A stretch of DNA of 64,000 nucleotides, from contig NZ_JNYD01000030.1 in NCBI RefSeq assembly GCF_000717175.1, positions 1 through 64,000 on the forward strand, given 5' to 3'. Shown piece after piece: positions 48,354 to 57,448 of the stretch. Numbering within the stretch: the stretch's first letter is position 1; every line of letters starts with the position of its first letter. The position numbers and the translations under genes are program-made. The notes beneath the pieces are model-generated. The model ran no database searches, had not been told where the DNA came from, and worked only from the letters and a program-made list of their open reading frames with translations. This DNA is from Pseudonocardia autotrophica (GTDB lineage: Bacteria > Actinomycetota > Actinomycetes > Mycobacteriales > Pseudonocardiaceae).

Positions 48354-49244
48354 GTGACCGAGCTCGAGATCGCGCCCGGAGCGACGGCCGTCGGGACCCT
48401 GCTGGACGTCCACCCCACCGGGCCGGACCGCTACGAAGCTGCCGGCCAGGAGGGGCTGGTCGAGCGGGGGTTCGGCGGCGTCGTCGTCGGCCGGGCGCTG
48501 CGGGCCGCCGGATCGAGTGTGGGCCCCGACCGCCCCGTCCACTCGATACACGGCCACTTCCTCCGACCCGCCGACGCCGCCGCGGCCACCCGCTTCCACG
48601 TCACGCCCGTGCGCGACGGCGCCACCGTCAGCCTCCGGCAGGTCGTCGCCGAGCAGCACGGCAAGGAGATCTTCCTGCTCACCGCCTCGTTCGAGGTACC
48701 TCAGGACGGCTGGGCGCACCAGGTGCCCCGGCTGACCACCGGCGTGACCGATCCGGCAGACCTCCCGACGCCCTTGGAGCAGGTCGCCGGGGCCGACGAG
48801 ACCGTGCGCAGCTGGTGGACGCGGCTCGACCGGCTGCACCCGGTCGACCTCCGGTTCGAGGGCGAGCTGCCGCGCAGCGCCGCCCACCGGGGCGAGGCGG
48901 CACCGCCCCACCACCGCTTCTGGGTGCGCACCCGCGAGCCCCTCCCCGCCGACCCGCTGTTCCACCACTGCGTGGTCGCCTACGCGTCGGACATGATGCT
49001 GCTCTCCACCGCGCTGGCCCCGCACGCGACCATGTTCGGAGCCCCGGACGTCACCGCGGCCAGCCTCGACCACGCCGTGTGGTTCCACGGCGCGGTCCGC
49101 GCCGACGACTGGCTCTGCTACGAGCAGGACAGCAGCTGGGCGGCGGACGGCCGGGCGCTGTGCCATGGGCGCTTCTTCGCGCGGTCGGGCCGGCTCGTCG
49201 CCACCGTGGCGCAGGAGGCGATCGTCCGGCGTCGCGCCGGCTGA
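48354..49244 (+). CDS. acyl-CoA thioesterase II (TesB-like)
   Basis: Double hot-dog thioesterase (296 aa) of the TesB family, releasing free acids from acyl-CoA. First half has VHSIHGHFLRPAD and the second half HHCVVAYASDMMLLSTAL with the catalytic Asp (YASD) and ASLDHAVWFH. GTG start. Sits 105 nt after the oxygenase gene; the intervening sequence shows no strong hairpin, so co-transcription is possible. Chain-length preference is unknown. Confidence 0.9.
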   Translation: MTELEIAPGATAVGTLLDVHPTGPDRYEAAGQEGLVERGFGGVVVGRALRAAGSSVGPDRPVHSIHGHFLRPADAAAATRFHVTPVRDGATVSLRQVVAEQHGKEIFLLTASFEVPQDGWAHQVPRLTTGVTDPADLPTPLEQVAGADETVRSWWTRLDRLHPVDLRFEGELPRSAAHRGEAAPPHHRFWVRTREPLPADPLFHHCVVAYASDMMLLSTALAPHATMFGAPDVTAASLDHAVWFHGAVRADDWLCYEQDSSWAADGRALCHGRFFARSGRLVATVAQEAIVRRRAG

Positions 49245-49293
49245 CCCCGACAGGGCGACCCCGCGCCGCGGCACGACAGGGCAGGATGCGCCC

Positions 49294-50523
49294 ATGACCG
49301 ACCGTCCGGCCGTCGCCCCCGCGATGCGGCACCGCAGCATGCGGGACCACAACCTGGGTGTGGTGCTGGGCGAGGTGGCGCGGCGGGGCACGGTCAGCCG
49401 CGCCGGGCTGGCGGTGGCGACCGGGCTGACCAAGTCCACGGTGTCGTCGCTGGTCGGCGAGCTGGTCGCGGCGCGGCTGCTGGTGGCCGAGGGCCGCACG
49501 GGCGAGGGCGAGCGGGGCCGTCCGGGCATCGGGCTGGCGCTCGACGGCGGGCACGTGGCCGGGCTCGGGTGCGAGATCGGGGCGCGCCGGCTCGCCGTGG
49601 CGGTCGTCGACCTCCGCGGCCGCACACGGGTACGGCTGGAGCAGGTGGGCACCAACCGGCGCTCGCCCGCCGCGGTGTTCGACGAACTCGCGGCGCTGGC
49701 CGCCGAGGCCGAGCGGCGGGCGACTGCGCAGGAGCTCACGCTCGTCGGCGCCGGGCTCGCGATCCCCGGCCTGCTCGACCACTCCGCCGCCGGCCGCGGC
49801 CGCTGCGTCGTCGCCGCGCCGAACCTGGGCTGGCGGGACGTGCCGCTCGACCCGTACCTCGCCGACCTCCCGCCGCGGACGGGCCTGCCGGTGGCGGTGG
49901 ACAACGAGGCCAACCTGGCCGCGCTGGGCGAGCTCCGGCTCGGCGCCGGGAGCGGGCACCCGTCGTTCCTCGTGGTCACGGGCGAGGTGGGCATCGGCGC
50001 CGGGTTGGTCGTCGGGTCCGGGTTGTACTCGGGCGCCGACGGCTTCGCCGGCGAGCTGGGGCACGTGGTGGTGGCGCCCGGCGGCGCACCCTGCGCCTGC
50101 GGGGGCCGGGGCTGCCTGGAGACGGTCGCGGGGCTGCCCGCCCTGCTCCGCGCCGCCGGCCTCGACCCCGACGGCGGTCTCACGCCGCTGCTCGACGCCC
50201 TGGACCTCCCCGCGGGCGATCCCGCCGGCGACGCCGCACGGACGGCCGTCGACGAGGGGGCTGCCGGCCTGGCCCTGGCCCTGACCGCCGCGGTGCACCT
50301 GCTCGCCCCCGGCCTGATCGTGCTCGGCGGGACGCTCGCCGCCCTCGGCCCGGTCCTGGTCCCGCGGCTCGACGCCGCCCTCGCCGCGCAGGTCGGGGCG
50401 CTGCGCGGCACCGCTCCCCCGGTCACGACCTCCGCCCTCGGGCCCGACGCAGCCGTCCTCGGTGCCGCCCTAGGCGTCGTCGACGCGGTCCTCGCCGACC
50501 CGGTCCGGATCATGCCCGCTTGA
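49294..50523 (+). CDS. ROK family transcriptional regulator (XylR-like)
   Basis: Regulator (409 aa): N-terminal winged helix (about 25-65, GTVSRAGLAVATGLTKSTVSSLV) and a ROK sugar-sensing domain with VDNEANLAALGELRLGAG and the zinc site C-A-C-G-G-R-G-C. ATG at 49294 rather than the longer start. It precedes xylA on the same strand, separated by a hairpin and an operator-like dyad, so it is the likely xylose-responsive repressor. It has the usual length of actinobacterial XylR. Confidence 0.9.
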   Translation: MTDRPAVAPAMRHRSMRDHNLGVVLGEVARRGTVSRAGLAVATGLTKSTVSSLVGELVAARLLVAEGRTGEGERGRPGIGLALDGGHVAGLGCEIGARRLAVAVVDLRGRTRVRLEQVGTNRRSPAAVFDELAALAAEAERRATAQELTLVGAGLAIPGLLDHSAAGRGRCVVAAPNLGWRDVPLDPYLADLPPRTGLPVAVDNEANLAALGELRLGAGSGHPSFLVVTGEVGIGAGLVVGSGLYSGADGFAGELGHVVVAPGGAPCACGGRGCLETVAGLPALLRAAGLDPDGGLTPLLDALDLPAGDPAGDAARTAVDEGAAGLALALTAAVHLLAPGLIVLGGTLAALGPVLVPRLDAALAAQVGALRGTAPPVTTSALGPDAAVLGAALGVVDAVLADPVRIMPA

Positions 50524-50530
50524 TCTGCGC

Positions 50531-50561
50531 ATCCCGCCGCGCTCGTCGGTGCGGGCGGGAT
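50531..50561 (+). terminator. 8-bp hairpin after the ROK gene
   Basis: ATCCCGCC (50531-50538) and GGCGGGAT (50554-50561) with a 15-nt loop, eight nt after the ROK stop. It separates the regulator from xylA, which then needs its own promoter. Confidence 0.5.
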
Positions 50562-50681
50562 GATCGGAGCGAGGGTGACGATGCGGTCGTGCCGATCACT
50601 CTCCCGTCCCACTCGTCGTGATCTTCACGTGATGACGCGGTGCCCCTTGCCCCGCCCCCGCCGCAGGTCTAGCGTCCTCCT

Positions 50682-50702
50682 TTAGTTCGTGATCTGGACT
50701 AA
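50682..50702 (+). promoter_or_regulatory. ROK (XylR) operator-like dyad upstream of xylA
   Basis: TTAGTTC (50682-50688) and GGACTAA (50696-50702) are inverted repeats with one mismatch and a 7-bp spacer. They end 14 bp before the xylA ATG and 4 bp before its AAGGAG Shine-Dalgarno. TTAGT-type repeats are typical of ROK operators. Confidence 0.6.
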
Positions 50703-50716
50703 TCAAGGAGCGCCCG

Positions 50717-51907
50717 ATGACCGCACCGACGCCGTCGCAGGCCGACCGCTTCTCCTTCGGCCTCTGGACGGTCGGTTGGCAGGGCCGTGACCCCTTCGGC
50801 GAGGCCACCCGCCCCGCGCTCGACGTCGTCGAGGCCGTGGAGCGGCTGGCCGCGCTCGGCGCATGGGGCCTGACCTTCCACGACGACGACCTGTTCGGCT
50901 TCGGCCCCGACGCCGGCACGCGGGACAAGCAGGTCACGCGGCTGCGCGAGGCGCTCGACGCCACCGGCATGACCGTCCCGATGATCACGACGAACCTGTT
51001 CACCCACCCCGTGTTCAAGGACGGCGGGTTCACGAGCAACGACCGGTCGGTGCGCCGGTTCGCGCTGCGCAAGGTGCTGCGCAACGTCGAGCTCGCCGCC
51101 GAGCTGGGCGCCCGGACGTTCGTGCTGTGGGGCGGCCGCGAGGGCTCGGAGTACGACTCGGCGAAGGACGTCGCGGCGGCGCTCGACCGCTACCGCGAGG
51201 CGATGGACCTGCTCTGCGGGTTCGTCCTCGACCGCGGCCACGACATCCGGTTCGCGCTCGAGCCCAAGCCCAACGAGCCCCGCGGCGACATCCTGCTGCC
51301 GACCGTCGGGCACGCGCTGGCCTTCATCGAGAAGCTCGCGCACCCCGAGCTGGTCGGCGTGAACCCCGAGGTCGGCCACGAGCAGATGGCCGGGCTGAAC
51401 TACGTCCACGGCATCGCGCAGGCGCTGTGGGCGGGCAAGCTCTTCCACCTCGACCTCAACGGCCAGCGCGGGATCAAGTACGACCAGGACCTCGTGTTCG
51501 GCCACGGCGACCTGCTCAACGCCTTCGCGCTGGTCGACCTGCTCGAACACGGCGGCCCCGGCGGCGGCCCGGCCTACGACGGCCCGCGGCACTTCGACTA
51601 CAAGCCCTCGCGCACCGAGAGCTACACCGGGGTCTGGGACTCGGCCGCCGCCAACATGCGGGCGTACCTGTTGCTCAAGGAGCGGGCCGCGGCCTTCCGT
51701 GCCGACCCCGAGGTGCAGGAGGCCCTCGCCACCGCGGGCGTCCCCGAGCTCTCGACGCCGACCCTCGCGCCCGGCGAGGGCTACGCCGAGCTCCTGGCCG
51801 ACCGCTCGTCGTTCGAGGACTTCGACGCCGAGGCGGCCGGCCGGCGCGGGTACGGGTTCGTCCGGCTGCACCAGCTCGCCGTCGAGCACCTCATGGGCGC
51901 CCGGTAG
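50717..51907 (+). CDS. xylA: xylose isomerase
   Basis: Class I xylose isomerase (396 aa), converting D-xylose to D-xylulose in a metal-dependent TIM barrel. The start [18 protein letters not shown], catalytic [12 protein letters not shown] (H55, D58), [24 protein letters not shown] and [16 protein letters not shown] are all recognised. ATG with AAGGAG upstream. No xylulokinase or xylose transporter is in the window. Convergent with the KDPG aldolase gene 3 nt away, so it ends next to the sugar-acid operon. Confidence 0.96.
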   Translation: MTAPTPSQADRFSFGLWTVGWQGRDPFGEATRPALDVVEAVERLAALGAWGLTFHDDDLFGFGPDAGTRDKQVTRLREALDATGMTVPMITTNLFTHPVFKDGGFTSNDRSVRRFALRKVLRNVELAAELGARTFVLWGGREGSEYDSAKDVAAALDRYREAMDLLCGFVLDRGHDIRFALEPKPNEPRGDILLPTVGHALAFIEKLAHPELVGVNPEVGHEQMAGLNYVHGIAQALWAGKLFHLDLNGQRGIKYDQDLVFGHGDLLNAFALVDLLEHGGPGGGPAYDGPRHFDYKPSRTESYTGVWDSAAANMRAYLLLKERAAAFRADPEVQEALATAGVPELSTPTLAPGEGYAELLADRSSFEDFDAEAAGRRGYGFVRLHQLAVEHLMGAR

Positions 51908-51910
51908 GGG

Positions 51911-52540
51911 TCAGCCGACCGGCACCGCGCCGCGCGCCCGCCGCAGCGCGTCGGCGGCGCGGGCGCTGACCTCGTCCCATCGGCCGGCGGCGAGCAGCTC
52001 CGGGTCGACCATCCAGCTGCCGCTGATGGCCGGGACGCACGGCAGCGCGAGGTAGTCCGCCATGTTCTCCGGCTTCACCCCGCCGGAGGGCAGGAAGGTC
52101 ATCCCGGGGAACGGCGCGGCCAGCGCGCGGATCCCGGCCACGCCGCCGAGCAGGTTCGCCGGGAAGAACTTCACCTCGGTGAGCCCGCGCTCGGTGGCGA
52201 CCATGAGGTCCGACGCGCCGGACACCCCGGGCAGGGCCGGCACCTCGAGCTCGACGGCCCGGTCGAGCACGGACACGGACAGCCCGGGGCTCACGACGAA
52301 CCGGGCCCCGGCCGCCACGACCTCGTCGACGTGCCGCGGAACCACGACCGATCCGGCCCCGACGTGCAGCTCCGGCAGCGCGCTCAGGGCGCGGATGCCG
52401 GCGAGGCCGGCCGCGGTCCGCAGGGTGATCTCGACGACGTCGACGCCCCCGGCGAGCAGGGCCTCGCCGAGCGGCAGCGCCTGCGCCGGGTCGTCGAGCA
52501 CGACGACCGGGAGGACCGGGCAGCGGGCGAGCAGGGACAC
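51911..52540 (-). CDS. eda: KDPG aldolase (2-dehydro-3-deoxyphosphogluconate aldolase)
   Basis: Class I aldolase (209 aa) cleaving 2-keto-3-deoxy-6-phosphogluconate to pyruvate and glyceraldehyde-3-phosphate. Catalytic Glu37 (VVEITLRT) and Schiff-base Lys124 (VKFFPAN) are present, with GSVV near 63-66, FVVSPG at 81-86 and LPSGGV later. GTG at 52540 is chosen because AGGAG lies five nt upstream; a further GTG two codons earlier is possible. Follows the KDG kinase gene after 31 nt, as the next step in the same pathway. KDPGal activity is an alternative. Confidence 0.92.
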   Translation of the reverse strand: MSLLARCPVLPVVVLDDPAQALPLGEALLAGGVDVVEITLRTAAGLAGIRALSALPELHVGAGSVVVPRHVDEVVAAGARFVVSPGLSVSVLDRAVELEVPALPGVSGASDLMVATERGLTEVKFFPANLLGGVAGIRALAAPFPGMTFLPSGGVKPENMADYLALPCVPAISGSWMVDPELLAAGRWDEVSARAADALRRARGAVPVG

Positions 52541-52571
52541 GTGCACTCCTGGGAAGGTCGACGGACGGGGA

Positions 52572-53543
52572 TCAGCGGAGGACGTCCGCGGGCGGGTCGG
52601 CCTGCAGGGCCGCGAGGTCGGCGCGGGTGGGCAGCCCCTCCCAGTCCCCCGGGACCAGGCAGACCGCGCCGCCCGCGGCGTTGCCGAGCGCGAGGGCGGC
52701 CTCGACGGGCCGGTCCGCGACGAGCTCGGCCAGGTAGCCGGCGACGAACGCGTCGCCGGCGCCGACGGCGTCGACCACCTCGACCGGTCGGGTCGGGGCG
52801 TGGACTGCGGTGCCGCCGTCGTGCGCGACGGCACCGAGCGGGCCGAGCTTCACCACCGCGGTGGCGGGCCCGAGCTTGGCGAGCCGGGCGGCGAGATCGG
52901 CGCCTCCCTCGGCGTCGACCGGTACCGGCTCCAGGCCCAGGACCAGCGCCGCCTCCTCCGGCCCGGCGAACACCAGGTCGCAGGTGGGGATCAGGTCGCC
53001 CAGGGCCGCGCGGGCCTCGGCGTCGGGCCAGAGCGTGCGGCGGTGGTTGACGTCGAGCGAAACGAGCACCCCCGCCTCCCGGGCGATCTCGACGGCGCGG
53101 GCGACGGCGGCGCGGGGACCGGGTCCGAGGGCCGGGGTGATGCCGGTCAGGTGCAGCACCCGGGCCGCGGCGATCTCGTCCGCGACCGCGTCGACGTGTG
53201 CGGGTGCCAGCCGCGCGGCGGCGCTCCCGGCGCGGTAGTACCGCACCCGGTGCGGCCGCCCGCCCCGCAGCTCCTTGAGCATCATCCCGGTCGGGGCGTC
53301 CGGGTCGGTGTCGGCGAGGACCCGCACCCCCTCGGCGCGGATCTCGCGGACCACGGCGCGGCCCAGGTCGTCGTCGCCGATCCGGGAGACCCAGGTGGCG
53401 TCGACGCCGAGCCGGGCCAGCCCGATCGCGACGTTCGACTCCGCCCCGCCGATGCCGACGGTCAGGGCGGAGCCGGCGACCAGCCGGCCCTGCGGGGTCA
53501 GCAGGGCCATCGTCTCGCCGAGGGTCACCACGCGCGGGCTCAC
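52572..53543 (-). CDS. kdgK: 2-keto-3-deoxygluconate kinase (PfkB family)
   Basis: PfkB-type sugar kinase (323 aa). Starts VVTLGETMALLTPQG and has GGAESNVAIGLARLG, the N-terminal PfkB signature, and the catalytic anion-hole DAVGAGDAFVAGY at about 262-274. Neighbouring mannonate dehydratase and KDPG aldolase make 2-keto-3-deoxygluconate the most likely substrate. GTG start overlaps the dehydrogenase gene by 4 nt. Confidence 0.9.
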   Translation of the reverse strand: MSPRVVTLGETMALLTPQGRLVAGSALTVGIGGAESNVAIGLARLGVDATWVSRIGDDDLGRAVVREIRAEGVRVLADTDPDAPTGMMLKELRGGRPHRVRYYRAGSAAARLAPAHVDAVADEIAAARVLHLTGITPALGPGPRAAVARAVEIAREAGVLVSLDVNHRRTLWPDAEARAALGDLIPTCDLVFAGPEEAALVLGLEPVPVDAEGGADLAARLAKLGPATAVVKLGPLGAVAHDGGTAVHAPTRPVEVVDAVGAGDAFVAGYLAELVADRPVEAALALGNAAGGAVCLVPGDWEGLPTRADLAALQADPPADVLR

Positions 53544-54556
53544 GACAGCTCCAGCATGACCTTGCTGCTCCCGGGCGCGGCGGCGACCGCGAGGGCGTCG
53601 GCGGCGGCGTCGATCGGGAACCGGTGGCTGATCACGGGGGTGACGTCCAGGCCCGCGGCCATGGCGGCGAGCGCGTCGGAGATCTCCTCGACGAACCGGT
53701 ACGAGCCGATCCAGGTGATCTCCCGGGTGACCAGGTCGCCGAGCGCGGCGGAGACCGCCGCCCCCGGCAGGTTCCCGACCTGCACGAGCGTGCCGCCGCG
53801 GGCGGTCGCGCGGAGCACGGAGCCCAGTGCGGCGGGTGCGCCGGAAGCCTCGAAGACGATCTCGACGTCGTCGGGCAGGGACCCCACGGAGACGTCGACG
53901 GTCTCGTCCGCGCCCATCGCGCGGGCCACGTCGAGGGACACCTCCGCGATGTCCGAGGCGACCACGGTCGCCGCCCCGGCGTGCTTCGCCGCGGCCACGA
54001 CCAGCGAGCCGATCGGACCGGCGCCGTTGACCAGCACGGTGCGACCGCGCAGGTCGCCGGCCCGGAACACGGCGTGCATCGCCACCGCGAGCGGCTCGGC
54101 GAGGGCACCCGACAGGGTGTCGACGCCCGTGGGCAGGGCCCGCAGCTGCTCGGCGCGGACCGCCCGGAGGCCGCTGAAGCCGCCGTCGGTGTGCGGGTCG
54201 AAGGCCGCCGACCCGAAGTACCGGACGTGCGGGTACAGGTTGGTGCGCCCGGCAATCCGGTCCGGCAGGTGCCCGTCGCCGACCAGCTCGGCCGGGTGGA
54301 CGGTGACCGGGGTGCCGACCTCGGGGCCGGTCACCCCCGGCCCCAGCGCGGCGACCCGGCCGGCCACCTCGTGCCCGAGCACCAGCGGGTGCGTCAGCGA
54401 CGCGGTGCCGGACGCGCCGTTCTTCCAGTACGCCACGTCGGAGCCGCAGATCCCGCCCCACTCCATGGCGACCAGGACCTCGCCGGGCCCGGCGACGGGC
54501 TCGGGACGCTCGTCGACCCGCAGGTCGCCCGCCCCGTGGACCACGACCGCCTTCAC
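53540..54556 (-). CDS. zinc-type alcohol dehydrogenase, L-idonate 5-dehydrogenase-like, lacking structural-zinc cysteines
   Basis: MDR dehydrogenase (338 aa). Catalytic zinc residues C37 (GGICGSD) and H62-E63 (GHE) are present, as is the nucleotide loop NGAGPIGSLV. In place of the four-Cys structural-zinc lobe there is VHPAELVGDGHLPDR with no cysteine, followed by VRYFGSAAFDPHTDGGF, which matches IdnD-type proteins. It should oxidise a polyol or aldonate such as L-idonate to a keto-acid. GTG start overlaps the transporter gene by 4 nt. Confidence 0.88.
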   Translation of the reverse strand: MKAVVVHGAGDLRVDERPEPVAGPGEVLVAMEWGGICGSDVAYWKNGASGTASLTHPLVLGHEVAGRVAALGPGVTGPEVGTPVTVHPAELVGDGHLPDRIAGRTNLYPHVRYFGSAAFDPHTDGGFSGLRAVRAEQLRALPTGVDTLSGALAEPLAVAMHAVFRAGDLRGRTVLVNGAGPIGSLVVAAAKHAGAATVVASDIAEVSLDVARAMGADETVDVSVGSLPDDVEIVFEASGAPAALGSVLRATARGGTLVQVGNLPGAAVSAALGDLVTREITWIGSYRFVEEISDALAAMAAGLDVTPVISHRFPIDAAADALAVAAAPGSSKVMLELS

Positions 54557-55929
54557 GCCGCGTCCTCCAGCTTCACCAGGTCGCGCCCGCGGGTCTCCGG
54601 GGAGAGCAGGGTCGAGACGAGCGTGATCGCCGAGTAGACGACCAGCATCGCGGCGATCGGCCACCAGCTGCCGGTGAGCGCGGTCAGCGAGGCCGCGAGG
54701 ACCGGGCCGATCGCGGTGGCGAGGATGCCGCCGATCTCCTTGGCCAGCGCGAGCTGGGTGAACCGGGTGCGGGCGCCGAACAGCTCCGCCATCGTGACGC
54801 TCTCCATCGAGAACAGCCCGAGCACGCCGATGTTCAGGGCGATGACCATGCCCAGCGTGATCGCGACGGCGCTCCCGCTGGTGATCAGCAGCATCGCCGG
54901 GAAGGCGACCAGCATCGTCGCGATCGTCAGGCCGATGTAGACGGGGCGCCGGCCGACCTTGTCGCCCAGCAGGCCGATGAGCGGCACGGTGGCGAAGCCG
55001 AGCAGCGAGCCGTAGACGATCGCGTCCGTCGGGATCGAGCGGTCGACGAGCAGCGTGGTGGCGAGGTAGCCGACCAGGAAGGTCTGCACCAGCCCGGAGT
55101 TGCCGGCCTGGCCGAACCGCAGGCCGAGCGCGAGGAAGAACGCCTTGCCCTTGCGCTGCTTGAGACCTGCCTCCAGCACACCCTCGGACGCGGCCTCCTC
55201 CTTCGAGAGGGCGACGCCGTCGACGACGTCCGCCCGCTCCTCGAAGACCGGGCTCTCCTTGAGGTTCCGGCGCAGCCACACCGCGAAGATCATCAGGGCG
55301 AAGCTGAGCAGGAAGGGGATCCGCCAGCCCCACTCGACCAGCTGCTCCTCGGAGAGCACCGCGAGCAGGATCGCCCAGATGCCGGACGCGGCGAGCGTGC
55401 CGGAGTTGGTGCCCAGCGAGACCAGCGACGAGATCAGGCCGCGGCGCTTCGCCGGGGCGTACTCGGCCAGCATCACCGTGGCGCCCGCGATCTCCGCGCC
55501 GGCGCCGAAGCCCTGCAGCAGCCGCAGCGCGACCAGCAGGATCGGGGCGAGGATGCCGATGGTCGCGTAGGTCGGCAGGGCGCCGATCAGCGTGGTGGAC
55601 ACGCCCATCAGCAGGATGGTGATGAACAGGACCTTCTTGCGGCCCAGCCGGTCGCCCATCCGTCCGAAGTAGACGGCGCCGGCGAGCCGGGCGACGTACC
55701 CGACGCCGTAGGTCGCCATCGCCGCGATCAGGCCGATCGCCGGGCTGACGTCCGGGAAGAAGACCGTGTTGAAGACGATGGCGGCCGCCAGCGAGTAGAG
55801 CTGGAAGTCCATGAACTCCATCGCGGTGCCCAGCCACCCGGACACGGCGGCCTTGGTGAGGTCGCGCGTCGTGCGGGTGACCACGCCCGGGGGCTCCGTC
55901 CTGGTGCTGTCGGTCGTGCTGTCCGTCAT
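54553..55929 (-). CDS. MFS transporter, MHS family (sugar-acid symporter)
   Basis: Twelve-helix symporter (458 aa) of the metabolite:H+ symporter family. Signature loop GRMGDRLGRKKVLF at about 91-104; the charged central loop (AASEGVLEAGLKQRKGKAF) is longer than in the first MHS gene of the window. Within the sugar-acid operon the substrate is probably a hexonate or hexuronate. ATG start; 64 nt after the UxuB-like gene. Confidence 0.92.
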   Translation of the reverse strand: MTDSTTDSTRTEPPGVVTRTTRDLTKAAVSGWLGTAMEFMDFQLYSLAAAIVFNTVFFPDVSPAIGLIAAMATYGVGYVARLAGAVYFGRMGDRLGRKKVLFITILLMGVSTTLIGALPTYATIGILAPILLVALRLLQGFGAGAEIAGATVMLAEYAPAKRRGLISSLVSLGTNSGTLAASGIWAILLAVLSEEQLVEWGWRIPFLLSFALMIFAVWLRRNLKESPVFEERADVVDGVALSKEEAASEGVLEAGLKQRKGKAFFLALGLRFGQAGNSGLVQTFLVGYLATTLLVDRSIPTDAIVYGSLLGFATVPLIGLLGDKVGRRPVYIGLTIATMLVAFPAMLLITSGSAVAITLGMVIALNIGVLGLFSMESVTMAELFGARTRFTQLALAKEIGGILATAIGPVLAASLTALTGSWWPIAAMLVVYSAITLVSTLLSPETRGRDLVKLEDAA

Positions 55930-55993
55930 CGTGAACTCCGTTGCTCAGTGACCGCTGGGTGGGGTGTCGCTCGCGGGGCCGGCCGGGCTCTGC

Positions 55994-57448
55994 TCAGAGC
56001 TCGACACGCCCCGCGGAGAGGGCGGGAAGGTGGGCGGCGACGGCGGTGACCAGGCCGTCCGTCGCCGCCAGGTCGGGGGCGCCGATCGCGTCGAGCAGTC
56101 CCCGGACGGTCGCCACGGCGTCGGTGCGACCTCCCGGGCCGCGCCAGCAGGCGGCGAGGGCCTCGGCGGCCGGGTCGGTGGTGCCGTGGAGCTGGCCCTG
56201 CGCACCGGGCCGGGTCGCGTGCACCCAGCCCGCCAGCGCCAGCTCCAGTACCGGGGTGCGCGTCTCGCGCAGGACCGGGAGCCAGCGCTCCGGGACCTTG
56301 AGCGAACCGTCCGAGCCGATCTGCCGCAGCAGGTGCCGGATCCCCGGGTTACGGAAGCGCTCGACCAGGTCCGCGGCGTACGCGGCCGGGTCCGGGCCGT
56401 CGGCGGGCAGGGTCGGCGCGACCTCGGCGGCCAGGGTCCGGACGAGGGTCTCGCCCCAGGTCGTCGCCATCGCGTCGGCGATCGTCGTGGCCCCGGCCGC
56501 GAGGCCGAGGTAGGCCAGCGCGGAGTGGGCCCCGTTGAGCAGGCGCAGCTTGGTGAGCTGGTAGGGCACGACGTCCGGCACGACGAGCGCGCCGTCGCGC
56601 TCCCACGGCGGGCGCGGGCCGGCGAACCGGTCCTCGAGCACCCACTGCCGGTAGGGCTCGCCGACCACCGGCAGCGCGTCGACGACGCCGAGCGCCGCGG
56701 CGGCGGCCTCGCGGTCCGCGTCCGTGGTGGCCGGCACGATCCGGTCCACGATCGTCGACGGGAAGGTGACGGCCGTGGCCATGAGGTCGAGGACGCGGTC
56801 GCGGTCCGGCAGGCTCGACGCCTCGACGAAGCCCCGGACCACCGCCGCCAGCGCGGTGCCGTTAGCGGACATGTTGTCGCAGGACACCACGCTGATCGGC
56901 GCGGCGCCGGCGCGCATGCGGGCGGCCAGGCCGGCGGCGAGCCGGCCGACGACCGTCCGCGCCCCGTCCGGGCCCGCGGCGAGGTCCGCCGCGATCGCCG
57001 GGTCGGCGGTGTCGAGCGTGCCGTCCGGGCGCCGGTGGTGGCCCTTCTCCGTGATCGTCAGCGTGACGACGGAGACGTCCGGGTCGGCGAGCAGCGCGTC
57101 GACGCGCGCGGCGTCGGGGCCCAGGGCGAGGGCCTCGACCACCGAGCCGACGACGAAGGTCCGGCTGCCGGCGGCGCCGCGCTCGGTCACCGAGTACAGG
57201 CAGTCCTGCGCCCGCAGCGCCGCCGCGGTGTCCGCGGACCGGGGCGCGACGACCGCGATCCCCCACGGCTCGCCGGCGGCGGCTGCGGCGCGCTCGGTGT
57301 AGACGGCCTGGTGGGCGCGGTGGAAGGCACCCAGGCCGAGGTGCAGGACCCGCGGCCGCAGCGCGCCGGGCTCGACGAGCGGGCGGGCGTCGGCGGGGAT
57401 CCGGGCGAGGGTGTCGCGGCCCAGGCCGGCGCGCAGCAGCGTGCTCAC
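55994..57448 (-). CDS. mannitol dehydrogenase family protein, UxuB-like (fructuronate reductase)
   Basis: Long-chain polyol dehydrogenase (484 aa), NAD-dependent. The N-terminal Rossmann part has [17 protein letters not shown] (about 33-49); [28 protein letters not shown] and [17 protein letters not shown] are family hallmarks, with the catalytic Lys in QLTKLRLLN. Adjacent ManD supports fructuronate/mannonate interconversion; mannitol or arabinitol are alternatives. GTG start overlaps the ManD gene by 4 nt. Confidence 0.9.
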   Translation of the reverse strand: MSTLLRAGLGRDTLARIPADARPLVEPGALRPRVLHLGLGAFHRAHQAVYTERAAAAAGEPWGIAVVAPRSADTAAALRAQDCLYSVTERGAAGSRTFVVGSVVEALALGPDAARVDALLADPDVSVVTLTITEKGHHRRPDGTLDTADPAIAADLAAGPDGARTVVGRLAAGLAARMRAGAAPISVVSCDNMSANGTALAAVVRGFVEASSLPDRDRVLDLMATAVTFPSTIVDRIVPATTDADREAAAAALGVVDALPVVGEPYRQWVLEDRFAGPRPPWERDGALVVPDVVPYQLTKLRLLNGAHSALAYLGLAAGATTIADAMATTWGETLVRTLAAEVAPTLPADGPDPAAYAADLVERFRNPGIRHLLRQIGSDGSLKVPERWLPVLRETRTPVLELALAGWVHATRPGAQGQLHGTTDPAAEALAACWRGPGGRTDAVATVRGLLDAIGAPDLAATDGLVTAVAAHLPALSAGRVEL

